NCBI RefSeq assembly: GCF_004565465.1
Contig: NZ_SRHY01000002.1
Coordinates: 1 to 64,000, forward strand
Direction: 5' to 3'
From: Lentibacillus salicampi
GTDB lineage: Bacteria; Bacillota; Bacilli; Bacillales; Amphibacillaceae
DNA: 64,000 bases
Shown here: positions 8,056-17,189 of the stretch, in pieces
How the letters are laid out: every line of letters begins with the position of its first letter
How positions within the stretch are numbered: the first letter of the stretch is position 1
The notes under the pieces: model-generated
Database searches by the model: none
What the model was told of the DNA's origin: nothing
Seen by the model: the letters and a program-made list of their open reading frames with translations, nothing else
Made by a program: the position numbers and the translations under genes

Positions 8056-10785
8056 ATGAAGGTATCTGTATTGGGCGGGGGAAATGAGATTGGTGCCTCC
8101 TGTTTACATATTCAGTTTGACGAGTCGAGTATTTTGATTGATGCAGGCATGCGGATGCAGGGTGAGGATGGCCTGCCGATGCTGGGAATGCTGGAAGAAT
8201 TGAGCAAGCCGGATTCCATTCTTGTGACACATGCGCATGCGGACCATATTGGCGCGTTGCCTGTGGTGCATACATTGTATCCGGATGTCCCGGTGTATGC
8301 GACACCGCCGACAGCTGATCTGATGCAATTGATGATGAAAGATTCATATAAAATTTTACTGGAGCAAAGCCGTGCAAACCAGGCGTTGATGCCGTATACC
8401 GAAGAGCAGATGAATCAATTGCTTATGGATGTGCGTGTTTTGCCGGCGAATGGTGTGTTGAAAATCGGTGATCTTACCATTACGGCTTATCGTGCAGGAC
8501 ATATTGTCGGTGCGGTCATGTTTATGATTGAAGCGGGTGGTGAGCGTCTATTGGTGACGGGTGACTTGTCGTTCCGCGGCGGGCGGACAATTCCTGGTGC
8601 GAAGGTTACGGAAGGCACGCGTCCGGATGTGGTGGTCATGGAATCGACATACGGGAACCGCCTGCATACGGACCGGAATACCGAGGAGAAACGGCTGGCG
8701 GAACATGTTGCAGAAACCGTCACGAATGGCGGTTTTGCCTTAATCCCTGCCTTTGCGCTTGGCCGGGCACAGGAAGTTTTGCTGATTTTACAGGACTATA
8801 TGGAGAAAGGTTTGATCCCGTCATTTCCGATTTATGTGGACGGTTTGGTCACACCAGTCAGCAGAATATACCGGAATTATCCGCACTATTTGAAGGGGCC
8901 GGTTGCTCACCGGATTCGCACGAACGGGGATGCGTTTCTGACTGAAGGCAGATGCATTCCAGTCAGTGCGAAAGAGCGGGATACGATTATCGAGGGGAAA
9001 CCGGCCTGTATTGTCGCCTCATCCGGCATGCTGACCGGCGGGGCAAGTGCATGGTATGCGAAACATTTGGTGAAGGATGAAAAGAATGCCATATATCTGA
9101 CGGGTTATCAGGATGAGGAAAGTCCCGGCAAAAAATTGCTTGCCCTGGCAGCGGGTGACGAAAGCACAATTGATATCGACGGGACATCGTATGATGTGAA
9201 CTGCCGGGTGGATAAATTTGGGTTGTCGGCCCACGCGGATGCCAGTGAGATGACGCGCTTCCTTGAAACCCTTGACCCGACGTACACACTGCTTGTCCAT
9301 GGGGATGATGATGCCAGGACGGCTCTGGAAGACAAAATCCATCCCCGGTTTCACCCTGTGTTGACAGAAAATGGGGAGACCTATCCATTCGAGAAACGTA
9401 AGGAAGGAAAAGGGGTTACAGGCAAACGGTATAAACGGAATCGTGAGCAGGAGCGGCTTCGCTCGTATATCGGACATGTTCTGTTGTATCAAAAAGACAC
9501 GGATAACACCTTGAAGTTTGGCCTTTGTCAAAATGTCCATCCCAAAATGGCCACTTTTTATTGTGATACGCCAAAAGGGAAGTTGGATAAAGTGGCATCA
9601 GCCATGGTTTTGGACACACTGGGGCCGTGGAGTCTCCCAATCGATGACTTTTCTGAAGCAGCAAAGGACGTCTTGACATTCAGCCGCCCTTATCTGAAAA
9701 ATATCGATTGGGATGTGCTGCCGGATTATATCATGTCATTGCAGGAAATTTTTCAAAAACTGCAGGTGACGGATGAAGCGCAGCAATTTGCGATTGCACT
9801 TGCTTTGCAAAGCATCCCGGACACACAGAAACATGTGGACAGGGAAGGCCGTTCCGGATACAAACTCAATAAGGATATCACGTTCCAATTAAGCAATCTG
9901 GCTTTACCGATTCAGGCAGTGAAAATGAACGCCAATCACGCAATGGATGCCGTCCGGGACTATTTTGCAGGTAACACGCATTTTTTGAAGTGCGGGGTGA
10001 AAGAAAACGGAACGGAAAATGAATATCTCCTCTTGTCATTCGATTTTCCAGGCAGTATTACAAAGGTTGACCAGAGACAGATAACAGCCGATATCAAACA
10101 ACAGACAGGATGGGATGCTGTGATTTCCGATTCCGTCAGACATGAGGCATTTCAGCCGCTGCTCACATCCCTTATGGAGCAACATGTCGGCATGCCATCT
10201 GTCCATATCCAGGATGGTGTGGTCATGACGAAAGAAGCGAAACCGGAAAACAGCAGGCGTATCAGGGATGCGTTCAAGCAGACGACAGGGTTTCAGCTCG
10301 TATTTTCCGAGGAATCGAGTGGGGTCGGCGTCAGTGACACTTACGGTGAGGAAGCACTTTATATGGCCGGTTCAGATGTGGCGCCGATGGAGAATAATCA
10401 GGCCATTGCAGTCGCGAAGCAATATGGCGAGGATTATGGTGTATCCATTTATAAAACAAGTATGAAAAATCAAAGCGGTCAGCCCCTGATGGAATTGCAC
10501 TTCATTTCACCGGAAGTGGCGGCAAGGTATAGTGAGATGATGCAGACGTTATCGAAGGAAATCGGTATGGCCGTCACCTATGCCAAAACACCGAAGCAAA
10601 ATGAAATTATCCGGATCACCAATGAATGGCTCCCGGACAACTGGGGGCAAACAGGCAACCCATCCGTGCACATGGATAAAGCAGAAGTGTCTGTCAAGGT
10701 GGCGGAAAAGCCGGATGGCGATGAGTTTGAAAACGCCCGTTCAGGGATAGAGGCTGAAACCGGCTATACGCTGCGGCTGAAATGA
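8056..10785 (+). CDS. Beta-CASP metallo-beta-lactamase fold RNase-like protein with long C-terminal extension
   Basis: 909 residues. Residues 1-430 form a metallo-beta-lactamase plus beta-CASP plus RMMBL core like CPSF73/RNase J relatives: NEIGASC near the N-terminus, zinc motif THAHADH at 58-64, then GHIVGAV, TGDLS, ESTYGNR, a beta-CASP block (PAFALGRAQEVL, YVDG, SSGMLTGG) and SAHAD. This predicts an RNA endo/exonuclease. The remaining 480 residues are not standard for bacterial members. They contain four copies of a helix-turn ending TGW/TGF/IGM/TGY (about 672-690, 732-750, 824-842, 890-909), recalling the KH-type modules of archaeal CPSF-like RNases. Start ATG 8056 has AGAGGTG 5 nt upstream. 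It converges with a G/C-tract hairpin. Function inferred. Confidence 0.8.
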   Translation: MKVSVLGGGNEIGASCLHIQFDESSILIDAGMRMQGEDGLPMLGMLEELSKPDSILVTHAHADHIGALPVVHTLYPDVPVYATPPTADLMQLMMKDSYKILLEQSRANQALMPYTEEQMNQLLMDVRVLPANGVLKIGDLTITAYRAGHIVGAVMFMIEAGGERLLVTGDLSFRGGRTIPGAKVTEGTRPDVVVMESTYGNRLHTDRNTEEKRLAEHVAETVTNGGFALIPAFALGRAQEVLLILQDYMEKGLIPSFPIYVDGLVTPVSRIYRNYPHYLKGPVAHRIRTNGDAFLTEGRCIPVSAKERDTIIEGKPACIVASSGMLTGGASAWYAKHLVKDEKNAIYLTGYQDEESPGKKLLALAAGDESTIDIDGTSYDVNCRVDKFGLSAHADASEMTRFLETLDPTYTLLVHGDDDARTALEDKIHPRFHPVLTENGETYPFEKRKEGKGVTGKRYKRNREQERLRSYIGHVLLYQKDTDNTLKFGLCQNVHPKMATFYCDTPKGKLDKVASAMVLDTLGPWSLPIDDFSEAAKDVLTFSRPYLKNIDWDVLPDYIMSLQEIFQKLQVTDEAQQFAIALALQSIPDTQKHVDREGRSGYKLNKDITFQLSNLALPIQAVKMNANHAMDAVRDYFAGNTHFLKCGVKENGTENEYLLLSFDFPGSITKVDQRQITADIKQQTGWDAVISDSVRHEAFQPLLTSLMEQHVGMPSVHIQDGVVMTKEAKPENSRRIRDAFKQTTGFQLVFSEESSGVGVSDTYGEEALYMAGSDVAPMENNQAIAVAKQYGEDYGVSIYKTSMKNQSGQPLMELHFISPEVAARYSEMMQTLSKEIGMAVTYAKTPKQNEIIRITNEWLPDNWGQTGNPSVHMDKAEVSVKVAEKPDGDEFENARSGIEAETGYTLRLK

Positions 10786-10787
10786 AC

Positions 10788-10870
10788 GGGGGGGGGCCGC
10801 TGCACCCCCGGGATCGGAATCAGTGTCCGTCAACGGCAGGGTTTTTAAACGACCCCCCCCCCCCCGAGTT
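10788..10870. terminator. G9 / C13 tract hairpin between convergent gene ends
   Basis: A run of 9 G (10788-10796), starting 2 nt after the beta-CASP stop codon, faces a run of 13 C (10853-10865) followed by GAGTTTTT. The runs can pair as a very stable stem around a loop that itself contains CCCCCGGG. It would work as a terminator for the + strand gene. Homopolymers this long are unusual and prone to length error in sequencing. Confidence 0.4.
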
Positions 10871-10874
10871 TTTC

Positions 10875-10970
10875 CTAAAATAATATCCTTGCAAGGTAAA
10901 TGATACCTGTAACGGTCACAGCGCTGAACAAGGTCGAAAATAAAACAATCTGAGCTGCGAATTGCGGGTA
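10875..10970 (-). pseudogene. C-terminal fragment of an AEC-type permease
   Basis: Read on the minus strand, the last 31 codons before a TAG at 10875-10877 give YPQFAAQIVLFSTLF then SAVTVTGIIYLARILF. This is like the final membrane helix of auxin-efflux-carrier (AEC) family permeases (..A..V.FST..S..T...). Everything upstream is lost where the Rpn remnant begins. The assignment rests on a short hydrophobic stretch, so confidence is limited. Confidence 0.35.
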
Positions 10971-11113
10971 AGGAAGAAGAAGCTGGGGAACATACAAAAG
11001 AAAACATTGCCCGCCGGCTTTTGGAAAAAGGGATGGAAATTGAGTTTGTTGCGGATTCTACAGGTTTGGCCAGGGATACAGTTGTGGATATCCAGCGTGA
11101 TATGAACAAATAA
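10946..11113 (+). pseudogene. 3' remnant of an Rpn family transposase gene
   Basis: In-frame sequence from about 10946 to the TAA at 11111 encodes NIARRLLEKGMEIEFVAD then STGLARDTVVDIQRDMNK. This is nearly identical to the last 50 residues of the intact Rpn protein at 513-1574. The rest of the gene is missing. The similarity continues past the stop through the conserved hairpin at 11164-11207, so a whole Rpn unit's 3' end is present. Confidence 0.85.
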
Positions 11114-11163
11114 AGATGTTTTGATTAACTGTCATCAAAATCTTTGACTTGTTGTAAACAGTA

Positions 11164-11207
11164 TATCATGTACAGCATCAATTGTTTTTTTGATGTTGTA
11201 CATGATG
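11164..11207. other. Hairpin downstream of the Rpn remnant
   Basis: Stem of about 17-18 bp (11164-11181 / 11190-11207) with an 8-nt loop. It is homologous to the hairpin at 1631-1669. Relative to that copy, the T1642-A1658 pair has become A11177-T11194 and the A1640-T1660 pair has become a G-T wobble, so the structure has been kept through sequence change. Confidence 0.6.
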
Positions 11208-11328
11208 CATTTGTTTAGTTTTTGTGTAATAGATTAAATTGTTAAGATCATCTCCAAATGATTCTTGTATGGAACGTCCCGACTTTCACACAACGGTCTT
11301 GAATACTGTCAGGTTTGGATAGTAAGCC

Positions 11329-12291
11329 CTACACTTCATCCGGCTTTTTGAAAAACGCCTTCGTAACCGGATTAAAATAGAGCATCAGGTGACTTTGATT
11401 GCCTCTGAACTCCCGACTAATAGCATATTCCAGTAACGGCACGAAATAGATGATGGCATTTTCAAGACTGACTTCCACTGTCCCGTTTGCTTTGTTATAG
11501 ATCTCTTCCAGTTGCTTGTCCCGTTCGAGTTTGATAGTTTCCGTTTTGGCGCGGATTTCCTCCCGTTTCGCTTCACTCTGGCCTTTGCGGTTAGCGCGTT
11601 TGTCATTCTCGGCGACAAGGGCATCATAATAATGATTGATCCGATCGATATCTGTGGCAATCCGGTGTTCATCGACTTGTGCGTCTTTCTCCTGGTTGCT
11701 TTTTTCTGTCATATAGGAGGTGGCCTCCCGGAGTGCCGTTTCCATATCAGGTTTCACGGGAACAGGGTAAGTGTATACTGCTTGCTGCTGGTACATAATA
11801 TAATCCTGTTTTTCTTTCATGACAGGGTCAACTTCATTCGTGAGTGTATTAATCCAGACCTGATCTTTGTTTTCCAGCTTTTCATCTGTTACAAGAGCGG
11901 TATGGTATTGAAATACGACCCAGACTCCGATGACGGATCTTTCTGATTCAATGGCTGTTTTACCTTGTTCGTCCTGTAAATAAGCCTTAATTTTTTTCTG
12001 CGGGTTGCCGAGTTCCAGTCGGTCAACCTCGGCATAGCGCAGTGTTGATTTTGCCTGTTCATGAACAAGCGTCAATAATTGCTCAAGTACATAACTGCCA
12101 AACGTCACGAATTCGGAATCCGGATTTTCCTGGGCCACCTCGTAATCAAAGGAAAGCTTGAGTTCCGTTTTATTCTGGAAATAGACTGTGTAGGCTTCCG
12201 GTATGAGCACGTCGCACAATGCATATTCCACAGGCATCACCATTCCGCCGAGGGTTTCGATTGTGTCGGTTACAAATTGCTGTAATTGCAT
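11329..12291 (-). CDS. Coiled-coil protein partnered with the SNF2 ATPase
   Basis: 320 residues, no family recognised. The N-terminal about 150 residues look like a mixed alpha/beta domain (MQLQQFVTDTIETLGGMVMP...). Residues about 195-270 are a charged coiled coil (EKSNQEKDAQVDEHRIATDI, RANRKGQSEAKREEIRAKTE). The end is a small hydrophobic domain (ENAIIYFVPLLEYAI...). It starts 22 nt after the SNF2 gene stop on the same strand with GAGGTG 9 nt before ATG 12291, so the two are very likely co-transcribed. I infer a dedicated partner, perhaps an adaptor of the helicase. It is not a YqhG homologue despite the SNF2 neighbour: the YqhG signature is absent. Confidence 0.7.
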   Translation of the reverse strand: MQLQQFVTDTIETLGGMVMPVEYALCDVLIPEAYTVYFQNKTELKLSFDYEVAQENPDSEFVTFGSYVLEQLLTLVHEQAKSTLRYAEVDRLELGNPQKKIKAYLQDEQGKTAIESERSVIGVWVVFQYHTALVTDEKLENKDQVWINTLTNEVDPVMKEKQDYIMYQQQAVYTYPVPVKPDMETALREATSYMTEKSNQEKDAQVDEHRIATDIDRINHYYDALVAENDKRANRKGQSEAKREEIRAKTETIKLERDKQLEEIYNKANGTVEVSLENAIIYFVPLLEYAISREFRGNQSHLMLYFNPVTKAFFKKPDEV

Positions 12292-12313
12292 GATTGCGAT
12301 CACCTCACTTCAC

Positions 12314-14341
12314 TTAAAATAACGTATCATCCAGATCCCGCCGCTTGATCAGTTTTTGTTTGTTTTGCAGCATGGTCTCACCAATTTCATCGAGTTCTTT
12401 TTCCACTTCTTCTTTGTTTTCAGCGTCAACCCAGGCTTTCATCACCATTTCGGAAAAGTCCTCGTCATCCTCCATATCACCGAGAATGGCATCGACTTCC
12501 CCGACTACGAGCTCAAACATATTAATTTTCCGGTCGAGCAGGTCCAGAATATAATATTCGATGGTGTGTTCAGCGACCAGGTTGTAGACGAAAACATCCC
12601 GCTCCTGCCCGATTCTGTGAATACGTCCGATGCGCTGTTCAATCGCCATTGGGTTCCAGGGCAGGTCATAGTTGATCATCCCGTTGCAGAATTGCAGGTT
12701 GCGTCCTTCACCGCCAATTTCGGTGCTGACCAGGACATCGGCTTCGTCACGGAAGTACGTGACCTGTTCTTCTTTTTCTTTACGGCGCAATCCCCCATGA
12801 AACTCAGCGACTTTAAAACCGCTGTCTTTCAGAAAATCACTTAAATAACGCTGGGTGGAGGCAAATTTCGTAAACACGATCATTTTACCGTCAAATTCCT
12901 GTAAAATAGATGCGGTTTCCCGGGCCTTCTCATTTCCTGCTGCACTGTCCGCAATAATCGCCCGTGCTTCATCCAGGAACTGCTGTAAAGCTTTCCGGTC
13001 AAACGCTGATAATTTTTCATTCGCCGCAAGCCCCTCCAGTGACGGGATGAGGGCAGTTATCGTGCTGCCGATCTGTTCCTGCAGATTTTTCAATCGGAAG
13101 CGATTTAATACACTATGCTGTCGTTCATAATTATTTCGGATAAACGTACTCAAATGATCATACAATTCTTTTTCACGTGGTGGAATGGTAATGGTTCTGG
13201 TATAGGCCGTCCGTGTCGTGAATGTGACATCCACGTTGTTCCGTTTATTGCGTATCATGACATCGCCCAGCAATCCTTTCAGCCTGTCCACATTTTTGAC
13301 TTCAATGCCTTCTTTACCGTCTATAAAATTTTTGCGGAAGTTACGGTAGGTACTCAATTGCCCCGGTTTCAGAAGTGTAATCAGATTATACAGCTCCTCC
13401 AAATGATTTTGAACCGGTGTGGCCGTCAACAGAAAGATGTATTTTTTATTGATGGCATTCACGAACTGCCACTTTTGTGTCCGCCTGTTTTTCAGATGAT
13501 GGGCTTCATCAACAATCACTAAATCGTAAAACTGTTCACTGATGTTGGTGCGATGGTTTTTCCGTTTGGCTGTATCAATGGAGGCGATCACTTTCTGGTA
13601 ATGGCCCCATGCGGCATCACCCATCTTTTTAAATGCCGGGTCGTCGGCTCTGATAAAATCCTGGTTAAATTTCCGTTTCATTTCATTTTCCCATTGCTGG
13701 ACGAGTGATGGTGGTGTCAGGATCAGGATCCGCCTTGTCAAGCCGCGCATGATATATTCAAGCATGGCCATGCCTGCTTCAACGGTTTTGCCAAGACCGA
13801 CTTCATCGCTGAGCATGACCCGGCCTTTAAAACGGCTGAGCACCGATTGGACCGTTCTGATCTGATAATCAAACGTCTCCATTTCACGTAAATAGGGGAG
13901 ACACAGCAATTGATTGTCGTTCGGATTCAGCTGAAATTTCTCTGCAGATTGATAGAGCTGAAACCAGGCGTTATTATGGTTTGCAAAATTGGCCAGATCC
14001 TTGAGTACAGCCTGTGCATGATTCGGGTTGTGTAATTCATTTACAGTTGGAATGTCTTCCTGGGAAGCGACTTTTATCTGATCTTTTTTTGTCACGCCGA
14101 TCCACAAATAGTCCGCATGATAATTGGCGAAAAATCCTTTAATCCCTCTTCCCTGAAGCAGGCGCTCATCCCAGTTGATGGTGAATTTCCGCTTCAATCC
14201 CCGATCATTTTCCATTTCAAATGTTTCATCTGATATATTCATTTGTCGGAAGAACGCACATAAAGCATTGTCCATTTCCATTGCCTGCAAATCCAGCAAT
14301 TCTTTGTTTTGTTTGAATAGGTATTGTTCCAAGAGTAACAC
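12314..14341 (-). CDS. SNF2-family DEAH-box ATPase
   Basis: 675 residues. Superfamily 2 helicase/translocase of the SNF2/RapA type. An N-terminal region of about 150 residues is unique. Walker A is DEVGLGKT (179-186), then ILTPPSLVQQW (motif Ia), DEAH at 278-281, LLTATPVQN (motif III) and a second RecA domain with ILQEFDGKMIVFTKFASTQR, STEIGGEGRNLQF and the arginine-finger motif IEQRIGRIHRIGQ. Such enzymes move on double-stranded DNA or remodel protein-nucleic-acid complexes. B. subtilis YqhH is a shorter relative. The start is assigned to GTG 14341, with only a weak RBS (AAAGCGGG). It is first gene of a two-gene operon with the coiled-coil protein. Confidence 0.85.
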   Translation of the reverse strand: MLLLEQYLFKQNKELLDLQAMEMDNALCAFFRQMNISDETFEMENDRGLKRKFTINWDERLLQGRGIKGFFANYHADYLWIGVTKKDQIKVASQEDIPTVNELHNPNHAQAVLKDLANFANHNNAWFQLYQSAEKFQLNPNDNQLLCLPYLREMETFDYQIRTVQSVLSRFKGRVMLSDEVGLGKTVEAGMAMLEYIMRGLTRRILILTPPSLVQQWENEMKRKFNQDFIRADDPAFKKMGDAAWGHYQKVIASIDTAKRKNHRTNISEQFYDLVIVDEAHHLKNRRTQKWQFVNAINKKYIFLLTATPVQNHLEELYNLITLLKPGQLSTYRNFRKNFIDGKEGIEVKNVDRLKGLLGDVMIRNKRNNVDVTFTTRTAYTRTITIPPREKELYDHLSTFIRNNYERQHSVLNRFRLKNLQEQIGSTITALIPSLEGLAANEKLSAFDRKALQQFLDEARAIIADSAAGNEKARETASILQEFDGKMIVFTKFASTQRYLSDFLKDSGFKVAEFHGGLRRKEKEEQVTYFRDEADVLVSTEIGGEGRNLQFCNGMINYDLPWNPMAIEQRIGRIHRIGQERDVFVYNLVAEHTIEYYILDLLDRKINMFELVVGEVDAILGDMEDDEDFSEMVMKAWVDAENKEEVEKELDEIGETMLQNKQKLIKRRDLDDTLF

Positions 14342-14610
14342 CCGCTTTATACTAGAAATGATACTATAAGTCTATCACAGGATCGTCAGGGGAGGAATGG
14401 TCAGTGGGATAAGAATTCAGGTTTATATTCCGGTTTCACACTTTTAAAGCATACAAGTTAATGCGTAATGGTTGCTCATAAGCCTGTATTCTCATGAATG
14501 TATGCGGTTGTTTTAAAACACGGAGTTTATACTTTTTATTCTAAATGATATTCTAATTTCAACAGACGATGCCTTTGGATAAAAAACTTTGTTAAAGAAG
14601 GGGATACTAA

Positions 14611-15525
14611 GTGCAAAATCTTTTTGAAAAGATCAGCTATAATAATGGACATTTCCCGAAGAAAGAATTGGAGGAAATTATTTCAGAGAAAGAAACATAT
14701 ATCCCGGAACTGTTATCTGTTGCCGAGGATGTCAGGGTGAATTATAAAAAATATATTGAAAAGAATACGGGTAACTATTTGGGCCATATCTATGCGTTTT
14801 ATTTGCTGGCTCAATTTAGAGTGAAGGCGTTTTATCCGGTGTTCGTGGATATATTAAAATTACCCGAAGATGATCTGGATGTACTATTGGGAGACTTTTT
14901 AACGGAAGATAGTGGAAGGATACTGGCTTCTTTGTATGATAAGCCCGACGATATAACGTTATTAAAAGAGCTGATTGAAGATGAAAACGTATATATTTAT
15001 GCCCGTGGCCAGGCGGCCCGTGCGCTTACAATGCTGGCTTTGTGTGAGAGCGTAAAGCGGGACGATGTATTAGAGTATTATAAATCCTTATTGAAACATG
15101 CAATAGACGGCGCTGATTATCATCCATATGTTATAACTGAAATTATTTGTTGTTCAGAAGACTTGTATCCGGATGCATTGTATGACGATATAAAGCAGGC
15201 ATATGAACAGAATATTGTATTAACAGATATTATTAGACTCGAAAATATTGATCGGACGATGGGACAGGACAGAGAACGATTTTTGGATGAACAGCGCAAA
15301 CGGAGCAGCAATAACCTGATTAATAATACGATTAAAGAGATGCAGTATGCGGCTTCTTTTTATAAGGACCGTGAAAAAGATAATAAGAAACGAATGAAAT
15401 TGAAAGGTCATAAAGTGAAATTCCCCTCTATGAATCAGCCAATTGTAAATGATAATAAAGTAAGGCGCAACGACCCATGTCCATGCGGGAGCGGTAAGAA
15501 ATATAAAAAATGCTGTGGTGCATAA
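14611..15525 (+). CDS. DUF1186-like protein with C-terminal SEC-C motif
   Basis: 304 residues with a GTG start and GAAGGGGA 6 nt upstream. The first about 200 residues are a helical-repeat region of the DUF1186 type ([40 protein letters not shown]). A charged linker leads to a SEC-C zinc motif at the extreme C-terminus ([19 protein letters not shown]). SEC-C binds zinc and often mediates ribosome, SecB or nucleic-acid contacts; the exact role here is unknown. Monocistronic, ended by the terminator at 15619. An orphan copy of the same motif lies at 3645-3809. Confidence 0.8.
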   Translation: MQNLFEKISYNNGHFPKKELEEIISEKETYIPELLSVAEDVRVNYKKYIEKNTGNYLGHIYAFYLLAQFRVKAFYPVFVDILKLPEDDLDVLLGDFLTEDSGRILASLYDKPDDITLLKELIEDENVYIYARGQAARALTMLALCESVKRDDVLEYYKSLLKHAIDGADYHPYVITEIICCSEDLYPDALYDDIKQAYEQNIVLTDIIRLENIDRTMGQDRERFLDEQRKRSSNNLINNTIKEMQYAASFYKDREKDNKKRMKLKGHKVKFPSMNQPIVNDNKVRRNDPCPCGSGKKYKKCCGA

Positions 15526-15618
15526 ATTTCGAGAGACAAGGGTTGAAATGGGCAGAGTCACGTTCATGTCAGCGGGAATGATCACCGGGGTGTAACATGG
15601 AAAATGACGATAATGGTA

Positions 15619-15650
15619 TCAAAACCCCCGGGGCATCCCGGGGGTTTTGA
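15619..15650. terminator. Bidirectional terminator
   Basis: A perfect 14-bp stem TCAAAACCCCCGGG / CCCGGGGGTTTTGA with a GCAT loop, between the convergent SEC-C and aldolase genes. The A and T ends make it usable in both directions. Confidence 0.85.
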
Positions 15651-15660
15651 ATTATTCATC

Positions 15661-16548
15661 TCACGTAATCGAAGCTTGATAAATGGATTCCACGGCTTTA
15701 CTTAGTACGTCATTGAATTCTTTGTCGCTTTGATTAACATTCAAATCTTGTGTCAGCGCACGGGAGAAGCTGGCGATGAGGTCGTTATTTTCTTTAAGTT
15801 TTTCATTGGCTTCATCTGCAGCATAACCGCCCGAGAGTGCAACAACGCGGACAACATTCGGATGCTCAATTAGTTCTTTGTACGTGTTGGCGACGGTTGG
15901 GATCGTCAGCTTCAGCATTACATGGTCGTCCTGGTCAAGATTATCAAGGTGGCTCTTAATTTCCGATTTCAACAATTCTTCACATTTCTCTTTTTCCGGA
16001 CTGTTAATATCTACTTCCGGTTCAATGATTGGTACAAGACCGGCATCGATGATTTTTTTGCCTAAGTCAAATTGCTGGTCAACGACTTTCTTGATGCCTT
16101 CTTGATTGGCTTCTTTGATAACGGAGCGCATTTTGGTTCCAAAGATGTGGCGTTCATTCGCCCGTTTGAGTTTGTCGTCGAGGTCGTCAATTGGTTTCAT
16201 CAGCTGCACACCGTTTGATTCTTCAGCAAGGCCTTTATCGACTTTCAAAAAAGGGACAACGCCTTTGTCCTCAGCTAAATAATCACCCGTGTATTTTCCT
16301 TCGATTTCACGGTCCATTGTTTGCTCAAACAGGATGGCACCGATAATTTGCTCGGAATCGAAAGCTGGTGCTGTGATAATTCGGGTCCGCATATCGTGCA
16401 CCAGGTCAAACATTTCATCCTCATTCGAATATTGGTCTTCTGTAACGCCGTACAGAGCCAAAGCTTTAGGTGTACTACCGCCACTCTGGTCCAGCGCTGC
16501 GATAAATCCGTTGCCGTTTTTCATTTGTTCAAAGTGTTTTTGATTCAT
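15661..16548 (-). CDS. fda: Class I fructose-bisphosphate aldolase
   Basis: 295 residues, the usual length of bacterial class I FBP aldolase (FdaB of staphylococci). It cleaves fructose 1,6-bisphosphate to glyceraldehyde 3-phosphate and dihydroxyacetone phosphate through a lysine Schiff base. Family blocks are visible: [16 protein letters not shown] near the N-terminus, [28 protein letters not shown] and ALSGGY. Start ATG 16548 has AAAGGAG 8 nt upstream; a GTG three codons earlier lies within that spacing. Monocistronic. Bacilli normally also have a class II aldolase elsewhere, so this may be a conditional isozyme. Confidence 0.9.
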   Translation of the reverse strand: MNQKHFEQMKNGNGFIAALDQSGGSTPKALALYGVTEDQYSNEDEMFDLVHDMRTRIITAPAFDSEQIIGAILFEQTMDREIEGKYTGDYLAEDKGVVPFLKVDKGLAEESNGVQLMKPIDDLDDKLKRANERHIFGTKMRSVIKEANQEGIKKVVDQQFDLGKKIIDAGLVPIIEPEVDINSPEKEKCEELLKSEIKSHLDNLDQDDHVMLKLTIPTVANTYKELIEHPNVVRVVALSGGYAADEANEKLKENNDLIASFSRALTQDLNVNQSDKEFNDVLSKAVESIYQASIT

Positions 16549-16858
16549 AAGGACCACTCCTTTTATGGTGATAAAATTACCTTTTTCAGCTTAAGGCAAA
16601 AAATGTATTTTGGCAAAAGCATTATTTCCTTGTACATTATATCATGAATGACGCCCAGGTTATAGTCCGGTGCATAAATTACCATATCAACAGAACAGGT
16701 ACAACCTTTCGGCTATGCATAATATCGGAACCATTCAGACAACGCCTCCGTTTTGGAATAGCTATCGTTACATTTTTTATAATCCAAAACAAAATTTTTA
16801 ATCCAAACGTGCTTCCTGATTCTATCCTGAAAGCGACCCTATGGTGCACCCTCTTCAT

Positions 16859-16960
16859 AACTATAATCGGTATCATACGTGCATTTGGGGGCATGAAAAT
16901 GATTTTAATTTTTTTCTGCTGGTGAATGCCACTTTTCCCAAACTTGTTTCGATTATATAG
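16859..16960. repeat. MITE-like imperfect palindrome, copy C
   Basis: The left arm (16859-16895, AACTATAATCGG...GCATTTGGGGGCATGAA) matches the reverse complement of the right arm of copy B. The right arm (16922-16960, GAATGCCACTTTTCCC...TTTCGATTATAT) matches the reverse complement of the left arm of copy A. The centre is AT-rich. The rest of 16549-17189 shows no gene: two overlapping open frames here lack RBS and are explained by the repeat. Confidence 0.5.
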
Positions 16961-17189
16961 GTGAAGGGGTCTGAATATAGATGAATGATTCCATCATTTA
17001 CCAAATGGTGCTGTAGATCGAGCAAAAACCGCTTGAATCACACTGAGCAACTTCCTTTCCATCTTCTCGATTTTGTATTAGGATAGCTATTTGGTGCCGA
17101 TATCCGGAGTAATGTGGATAGCGGCAAGAGTGTGGTTAATATGGGCGCGCTGCCCAGAGCAAATTGGATTCAGCAACAGGGGGAACGCT

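Noticed and set aside
11329-12291. YqhG homologue next to a YqhH-like helicase
   Set aside because: The length, coiled coil and lack of the YqhG signature argue against it, although the neighbour is SNF2-like.
11329-14341. DISARM or classical restriction system
   Set aside because: The SNF2 ATPase is present but no methyltransferase, phospholipase D or DUF1998 gene is adjacent, so known systems of this kind do not fit.
16644-16925. 93-codon + strand frame and 71-codon minus frame
   Set aside because: No ribosome-binding site and both overlap the MITE-like palindrome copy C; they overlap each other on opposite strands.
16549-17189. Riboswitch upstream of the DMT transporter (guanidine or similar)
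   Set aside because: I looked for the conserved motifs of known transporter riboswitches and saw none; the region is largely repeat.
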